Assembly (NCBI GenBank): GCA_964370375.1
Contig: CAYJIX010000074.1
Coordinates: forward strand, 1-9,311
DNA from: CAYJIX01 sp964370375
GTDB lineage: Bacteria > Desulfobacterota > Desulfovibrionia > Desulfovibrionales > Desulfovibrionaceae
Direction of reading: 5' to 3'
DNA length: 9,311 nucleotides
Positions 5,851 to 9,311 of this stretch are shown here, in pieces (the stretch's first letter is position 1; every line of letters begins with the position of its first letter). Under the pieces are notes generated by a model. It did no database searches. It was given only the letters and a program-made list of their open reading frames with translations, and was not told the DNA's origin. The position numbers were made by a program, and so were the translations under genes.

Positions 5851-6543
5851 ATGATCAACTTTTCTGAAGTGTATCAACGCATTTGTGAAGTCACGCAAAT
5901 CGCCACACAAATGCAATTGGCTGAACTTCTAGAAATTCGCCAATCCAGTATTTCTGATGCCAAACGCCGTAATTCTATTCCGGCTGAATGGTATATGAAG
6001 TTGTTTGAAAAATACAACCTCAATCCAGATTGGCTTAAAACCGGTCAAGGGCCAAAGTTCCTTGAACGTGTGAAATCCGGCTCTGTAAGCTATGCCCCTG
6101 CCTCAGTGGCAGAGGCGCCTGCTTCCTATAAAATATTGCCAAGCCAAAGCGTGACCGTGCCTGTATACAGCATGCGCTGTAAGTATTCAGGCACTCTGCC
6201 CTTGCCAAAGCTTGATTCCAACGAATCCATGAGCATATCACGGGAATTTATACATTCCGAAATCATTGTATTGCGCAACAATTCCAGCGCGTTACATCCT
6301 ACATTGCGCAAGGATGCCTATGTTGGCGTTGACACGTCATCAAAAGACCCTGTGTCGGGCGAGCTTTACGCCATCTTCATGCCCTATGAAGGTGTGGCCA
6401 TTAGGCGCGTGTTTTTTGACCAGGCGAACGGACATTTTGTGCTGCGCACCGATCAGCCGGATCATATTGAAGCAACCATAGCTGCCGAGCAATTGCCTCA
6501 GCAAGTGCTTGGTAAAATCTGCTGGGTGTTGCAACGGTTTTAA
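5851..6543 (+). CDS. CI-type helix-turn-helix regulator with degenerate S24 domain
   Basis: A 230-residue DNA-binding regulator built like phage CI repressors. Residues 3-69 form the CI-type helix-turn-helix domain, with LAELLEIRQSSISDAKRR as the recognition region and the typical NPDWLKTGQGP ending (58-68). A linker follows, and residues 102-230 resemble the S24/LexA-type C-terminal domain. Where self-cleaving members have G-D-S-M-x-P, this protein has S-S-A-L-H-P (145-150), putting Ala147 in place of the nucleophilic Ser. Where they have the catalytic Lys (about V-K-R), it has IRR (184-186). It is therefore probably not RecA-cleavable, though dimerisation or ligand sensing may persist. The start at 5851 is chosen for GGAGG (5840-5844), 6 nt upstream. 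In-frame ATGs at 5785 and 5797 lack such a site and add a non-family extension. No phage genes surround it, so it is either chromosomal or a lone remnant. Confidence 0.88.
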   Translation: MINFSEVYQRICEVTQIATQMQLAELLEIRQSSISDAKRRNSIPAEWYMKLFEKYNLNPDWLKTGQGPKFLERVKSGSVSYAPASVAEAPASYKILPSQSVTVPVYSMRCKYSGTLPLPKLDSNESMSISREFIHSEIIVLRNNSSALHPTLRKDAYVGVDTSSKDPVSGELYAIFMPYEGVAIRRVFFDQANGHFVLRTDQPDHIEATIAAEQLPQQVLGKICWVLQRF

Positions 6544-6549
6544 TAGGCT

Positions 6550-6562
6550 GCCTTAAAAAGGC
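6550..6562. repeat. Short palindrome just after the regulator stop
   Basis: GCCTT-AAA-AAGGC, with perfect 5-bp arms, begins 7 bp after the TAA. It shares the exact 11-mer CCTTAAAAAGG with 5735-5745 upstream of the regulator. Confidence 0.5.
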
Positions 6563-6574
6563 TAGATTGCATGT

Positions 6575-6617
6575 AACCTCTTTGTAAAGCACATGTTTTT
6601 TTCTTTACAAAGAGGTT
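6575..6617. terminator. 15-bp perfect inverted repeat, probable terminator-like hairpin
   Basis: AACCTCTTTGTAAAG (6575-6589) and CTTTACAAAGAGGTT (6603-6617) are fully complementary around the 13-nt loop CACATGTTTTTTT. The long stable stem 32 bp after the regulator stop suits a transcript end. However, the T-run lies in the loop and not after the stem, so classical intrinsic termination is uncertain. A 3'-end stabiliser or protein-binding site is an alternative. Confidence 0.5.
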
Positions 6618-6623
6618 TGTTCA

Positions 6624-6637
6624 TCCTACGGGTAGGA
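6624..6637. repeat. 14-bp palindrome, possible operator
   Basis: TCCTAC-GG-GTAGGA has perfect 6-bp arms 7 bp beyond the preceding hairpin. The compact size and short centre are operator-like. No matching second copy was noticed elsewhere in the window. Confidence 0.35.
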
Positions 6638-6707
6638 CACATTGTCTTTTACGCTGTTTCAGCTCACGGTTCGAGTGATTTGTAAAACGGCATACAAAGG
6701 CAAAAGT

Positions 6708-6755
6708 ATGCACAGGCTTTGGCTTTTTATCCTCTTTATCACGCATAGGGCGTAA
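6708..6755 (+). CDS. Possible 15-aa hydrophobic upstream peptide
   Basis: This ORF encodes MHRLWLFILFITHRA, with AAAGG (6696-6700) 7 nt before the ATG. It ends 13 bp before the lytic transglycosylase ATG, which itself has no clear ribosome site. It might act as a coupling leader. It is too short to judge by composition. Confidence 0.2.
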   Translation: MHRLWLFILFITHRA

Positions 6756-6768
6756 CCAATACATTGCC

Positions 6769-7716
6769 ATGACTATATGTAGAAAAACACTCCTTCTTTT
6801 TTTGATTTGTGCCACGTTTTATCTTGCGCCGGCACAGCCAAGCCTTGTTCATGCCGGGCAAGATCTTAGTTCCGATAAGCCGTCCGCAGCTTGGAACGAG
6901 CTTGTAGCGCGCTTGAAAAAAGACGGGCTGTACGCAAATGATATTGAAAACGCCTTAAAAAGTATGACCGAGGGGCCAAGCCCATTGCCCATGAGCCGAA
7001 AAATCAAGGAGCTGTACACCAAGTATTACCTTTCGCCCCCCAAGGAAGAAAAGCCTTCGCCTGAAAAACCGCGTCCTCGTGTTTATAAAGACACCATCAC
7101 CTCTGATACCATAAAAAAGTGCCGTCACTACCTTACCACCTACAAAGCAACCTTTGCTGCCGCTGAAAAAAAATATGGCGTTCCCAAAGAAATCGCCGTG
7201 GCGTTATTGTTTGTAGAAACGCGCCTTGGTGAATTTCTTGGCCGTGAAAAAGCCTTTGTTACTTTGGCAGGCATGGCAGCTTCGCGCACAAAGGAGCATG
7301 TGACAGAAATCCTTGCAGAATTGCCCGTGAGTGAAGAGCATTATCCTTGGCTTGATGAGCTTTTGATCAAGCGTTCTGACTGGGCGTATAAAGAGCTTGT
7401 GGCCCTTATTGTAAACCTGCGTGCTGCCAATCTGCACCTTTTGGATGTTCCTGGCTCCATTTACGGTGCCTTTGGCCTGTGTCAATTTATGCCCTCAAAT
7501 GTTGAGCATTACGGGGCAGATGGCAATGGTGATAAGCGTGTAAACCTTTTTGAAACTCCTGACGCCATTTTTTCTTTGTCAAACTATCTTAAAGAGAACG
7601 GCTGGAAAGCCAAACTTAACCAAGCCGGACAGCATAAGGTGCTCAAGCGCTACAATTTTTCAGACGTCTATGCCAACACCATATTGGAATTGGCCAAAGC
7701 GATCAAAAAACGCTGA
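6769..7716 (+). CDS. MltB-like lytic murein transglycosylase (GH103-type)
   Basis: Cleaves the MurNAc-GlcNAc bond of peptidoglycan, leaving 1,6-anhydro-MurNAc ends, outside the inner membrane. The 315-residue product begins with a signal peptide (basic MTICRK, hydrophobic LLLFLICATFYLA, probable cleavage after Ala29 in SLVHA). No proper lipobox is seen, so it is probably a soluble or loosely bound periplasmic form. A charged Pro/Glu/Lys linker (about 89-106) precedes the catalytic domain. YGVPKEIAVALLFVETRLGEFLG places the probable catalytic acid at Glu150. GSIYGAFGLCQFMPSN (229-244), the DGNGDKRVNLFETPDAI segment (251-267) and NYLKENGW match the MltB family pattern. It is shorter than E. coli MltB. 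The start codon is chosen because no other in-frame start exists back to the upstream stop at 6676. The ribosome site is poor. The T-tract terminator at 7856-7897 probably ends its transcript. Confidence 0.88.
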   Translation: MTICRKTLLLFLICATFYLAPAQPSLVHAGQDLSSDKPSAAWNELVARLKKDGLYANDIENALKSMTEGPSPLPMSRKIKELYTKYYLSPPKEEKPSPEKPRPRVYKDTITSDTIKKCRHYLTTYKATFAAAEKKYGVPKEIAVALLFVETRLGEFLGREKAFVTLAGMAASRTKEHVTEILAELPVSEEHYPWLDELLIKRSDWAYKELVALIVNLRAANLHLLDVPGSIYGAFGLCQFMPSNVEHYGADGNGDKRVNLFETPDAIFSLSNYLKENGWKAKLNQAGQHKVLKRYNFSDVYANTILELAKAIKKR

Positions 7717-7787
7717 TCCGACAGTTGGCACCTAAAACAAGGCAACCGATTAAAATGCGTTGATCTAAAATGAATACATGCACAAAA

Positions 7788-7854
7788 TGATGATGCGAAA
7801 ACGCAGCTTGTTATGCATCATTGTTGCATAAAATACGCGTATACTTTTACGCAA
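7788..7854 (+). ncRNA. Two abutting hairpins, possible sRNA or structured 3' UTR
   Basis: First hairpin: TGATGATGC-type arm (7788-7796) with GCATCATTG (7815-7823), seven Watson-Crick plus two G-U pairs, enclosing a mini-stem GCG-AAAA-CGC (7795-7804). Second: TTGCATAAAA (7824-7833) with TTTTACGCAA (7845-7854), 9 of 10 paired, partly overlapping the 10-bp palindrome ATACGCGTAT (7833-7842). They touch end to end, and the terminator stem follows one base later. A weak promoter, TTGATC (7760-7765) N17 CAAAAT (7783-7788), would start too far downstream for the first hairpin, so read-through from the transglycosylase gene is the simpler source. Confidence 0.4.
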
Positions 7855-7855
7855 T

Positions 7856-7897
7856 AAAGGCATGATGTGTTACGCGCTTCATGCCTTTTGCTTTTTT
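7856..7897 (+). terminator. Rho-independent terminator
   Basis: AAAGGCATGA (7856-7865) and TCATGCCTTT (7879-7888) form a perfect 10-bp stem around a 13-nt loop, followed by TGCTTTTTT. It most likely ends transcription from the transglycosylase gene, or from a small RNA, before argJ. Confidence 0.75.
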
Positions 7898-7940
7898 ATA
7901 AAAACATAGAAAAATCAAAAGGATGGAAAATCATTTCCCT

Positions 7941-7986
7941 TGACATTCTTTTTGTGATATTTGTTTTTTATGACACTTTTTTTGTG
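7941..7986 (+). repeat. Two 16-bp direct repeats upstream of argJ
   Basis: TGACATTCTTTTTGTG (7941-7956) and TGACACTTTTTTTGTG (7971-7986) match at 14 of 16 positions and start exactly 30 bp apart, about three helical turns. The first overlaps TTGACA (7940-7945), a good -35 box, although no good -10 follows at 16-18 bp. They are a plausible pair of operator sites for an arginine or stress regulator. Confidence 0.45.
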
Positions 7987-8018
7987 TTCTACATCTGATG
8001 TTATAGAGAGGAATTGAT

Positions 8019-9206
8019 ATGAATACATGCCCTAAAGGATACCGTTTTGCTGTGGCTGCTGCCGGCTTTCGCAAGGCAGATCGTAACGATGTGGCCCTTA
8101 TTGTCAGCGATACACAAGCTGTTGCCGCAGGAACCTTTACCTTAAATATGTTTCCGGCAGCGCCTGTTTTAGTGGGCAAAGAAAACCTGAATAAACGCCC
8201 ACAAGCTAGGGCTATTCTTATCAATTCTGGCTGTGCCAATGCCAGTACGGGTGATGAAGGCATACAAAATTGTCATACCACCATGAAGCTTATGGCAACA
8301 GAGCTTGGTTTTACGGCTCATGAAGATGTTCTGCCTGCTTCCACAGGGGTTATCGGGCCTCAGATGGACATGGATTTATGGGGCAAGGTTGTTCCTGTGC
8401 TTGCAAAAAACCTTGGCTCAGCAGAAGCAGAAGATGTGGCCAAAGCCATCATGACGACTGACGCCTTTGAAAAAATCGAATACGGCAGCGTACAGTTACA
8501 AGAAGGCGAAGTCCGCTTTGTCGCCATTGCCAAAGGGGCTGGGATGATTTGTCCCAATATGGCGACCATGTTGGCCTTTGTTTTGTGCGATGCCATTGTA
8601 GAGCCTACTTCTTGGCAACGCCTGTTCCGCCAAGCTGTTGCGCAAACCTTCAATCGAGTCAGTGTGGATGGCGATACCTCCACAAACGACACGGTTTATG
8701 GGCTTGCAAACGGGGCCTCAGGTGTAAAAATCGCCAATGAAGATGACGAAGCCGCTTTTGCAAAGGCTCTTACCAATGTCTTTGCGCGCCTTGCCTATAA
8801 ACTTGTGCAGGACGGTGAGGGCAGCTCAAAGGTTATCACCATAGATGTTGTTGGTGCCAAAACAGAACTTGATGCCGAAAAGGTGGCCCGCACAGTGGGA
8901 CATTCGCAACTTGTTAAAACGGCATTGTACGGAAAAGACCCCAATTGGGGGCGGATTGTGGCTGCCATTGGGCGAAGCTATGCGGATTTTGATCCCATGG
9001 ATGTGAGCGTGTCGTTGTGCGGTATAGAGGTGTTTACGCGTGGGCAGCCTGTTGCTAATGACGCGCAGGATGCCCTGAAGGAAGCTTTTTCGCGCTCTGA
9101 GGTTACCATCCATATATGCCTTGGTTCAGGGCCTGATAGCTATTCTTTGCTGTGTTCTGACCTTGGGCATGAGTATGTGGAGTGCAATTCGTCGTATACA
9201 AGTTAG
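8019..9206 (+). CDS. argJ: ArgJ, glutamate/ornithine N-acetyltransferase
   Basis: Transfers the acetyl group from N-acetylornithine to glutamate (the arginine acetyl cycle); many members also make N-acetylglutamate from acetyl-CoA. It is cytosolic. The 395-residue length is normal for the family. ArgJ self-cleaves before a conserved Thr: here GAGMICPNMATMLAF places the cut between Ala182 and nucleophile Thr183, giving alpha and beta chains. Other landmarks are PASTGVIG (107-114), VSVDGDTSTNDT (214-225), the segment GKDPNWGRI (305-313) and a C-terminal DLGHEYVE (381-388), so the chain is intact. The N-terminal part reads FTLNMFPAAPV where many homologues have FT.N...AAPV. The start has GAGAGGA (8006-8012), 6 nt upstream. 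It has its own transcription unit after the terminator at 7856-7897. Whether it is bifunctional cannot be told from sequence alone. Confidence 0.95.
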   Translation: MNTCPKGYRFAVAAAGFRKADRNDVALIVSDTQAVAAGTFTLNMFPAAPVLVGKENLNKRPQARAILINSGCANASTGDEGIQNCHTTMKLMATELGFTAHEDVLPASTGVIGPQMDMDLWGKVVPVLAKNLGSAEAEDVAKAIMTTDAFEKIEYGSVQLQEGEVRFVAIAKGAGMICPNMATMLAFVLCDAIVEPTSWQRLFRQAVAQTFNRVSVDGDTSTNDTVYGLANGASGVKIANEDDEAAFAKALTNVFARLAYKLVQDGEGSSKVITIDVVGAKTELDAEKVARTVGHSQLVKTALYGKDPNWGRIVAAIGRSYADFDPMDVSVSLCGIEVFTRGQPVANDAQDALKEAFSRSEVTIHICLGSGPDSYSLLCSDLGHEYVECNSSYTS

Positions 9207-9220
9207 TTTGCTTTGGGATT

Positions 9221-9288
9221 GCACTGCGCTTTTCGCGCTGCGTAAGAACTTTTGTTCATGCACTGCGCTTTGCTTGATACCAGTTCTT
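9221..9288 (+). repeat. Short direct and inverted repeats downstream of argJ
   Basis: GCACTGCGCTTT occurs twice (9221-9232 and 9260-9271). AAGAACT (9244-9250) and AGTTCTT (9282-9288) are 7-bp inverted arms around the second copy, followed by TTATC. The arrangement could be a weak terminator for argJ or part of a repeat family continuing beyond the window edge. Confidence 0.4.
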
Positions 9289-9311
9289 TTATCTGCGCAC
9301 CGCTGTCGCGC

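Larger units (their letters stand above)
7717..8018 (+). other. 302-bp gap between the transglycosylase and argJ
   Basis: No gene is visible. The left half holds a 12-bp copy of the argJ start (7770-7781) and three abutting hairpins ending in a terminator (7788-7897). The right half is A/T-rich and contains two near-identical 16-bp direct repeats 30 bp apart (7941, 7971), the first including TTGACA, then the argJ ribosome site. Confidence 0.6.

Noticed and set aside
6661..6685. tRNA T-loop-like GGTTCGA at 6668-6674
   Set aside because: The flanking bases do not form a 5-bp T-stem, and no acceptor, D or anticodon arms can be drawn on either strand.
6621..6770. Minus-strand ORF of 49 codons whose ATG overlaps the transglycosylase ATG in a shared CATG
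   Set aside because: There is no ribosome site before any of its start codons and no recognisable similarity. The basic peptide could arise by chance. The terminator-like stem beyond its stop is the only hint in favour.
7952..7963. TTGTGA half site resembling CRP/FNR-family (HcpR-type) operators upstream of argJ
   Set aside because: The opposite half TCACAA is missing, and the bases are better explained by the 16-bp direct repeat.
2..9311. A complete novel multi-gene system (defence, mobile or biosynthetic)
   Set aside because: Every sizeable gene except the 162-aa protein belongs to a known family, and there are no nucleases, integrases, toxins with antitoxins, or reverse transcriptases. 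The unexplained signals are small non-coding elements.

Overview
The window looks like ordinary chromosome of a Gram-negative bacterium with moderate GC. The gene content suggests a member of the Desulfovibrionales/Desulfovibrionaceae: an HflK beginning MNWDWDKLQ, a CI-type helix-turn-helix regulator with an NPDW...TGQGP ending, and a stand-alone argJ. This placement is inferred from protein style, not from a marker gene. There is no rRNA, tRNA, IS element, CRISPR array or recognisable defence system.

Layout. Positions 2-3182 carry a minus-strand cluster transcribed right to left: a phosphomannomutase/phosphoglucomutase, a small membrane-anchored protein of unknown function 2 bp behind it, and threonine synthase (thrC) 47 bp further on. 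Its promoter (TTGACA-N17-TATATG, minus strand) lies at 3268-3296 inside nested inverted repeats. Divergently, hflK and hflC (3451-5489, plus strand, TAATG overlap) encode the band-7 membrane complex that in other bacteria controls the FtsH protease. A 361-bp gap follows, rich in RNA-like stem-loops and very short ORFs. It leads to a CI/S24-type transcription regulator (5851-6543) whose protease-like domain appears to lack the catalytic Ser and Lys. After a 225-bp gap with strong inverted repeats come an exported MltB/GH103-like lytic transglycosylase (6769-7716), a 302-bp gap with three abutting hairpins ending in a T-tract terminator, and argJ (8019-9206). The last 105 bp hold short direct and inverted repeats.

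Functional themes. The coding part is housekeeping: sugar-phosphate interconversion for envelope polysaccharide, threonine and arginine synthesis, membrane proteostasis and peptidoglycan turnover. I do not see a complete new multi-gene system. The unusual material is mostly non-coding. The most interesting item is the 5557-5750 leader/ncRNA-like region, where the pairing favours plus-strand RNA through G-U pairs. Others are the apparently non-cleavable S24-type regulator with a shared CCTTAAAAAGG motif on each side, the triple-hairpin array before argJ, and two 16-bp direct repeats exactly 30 bp apart upstream of argJ.
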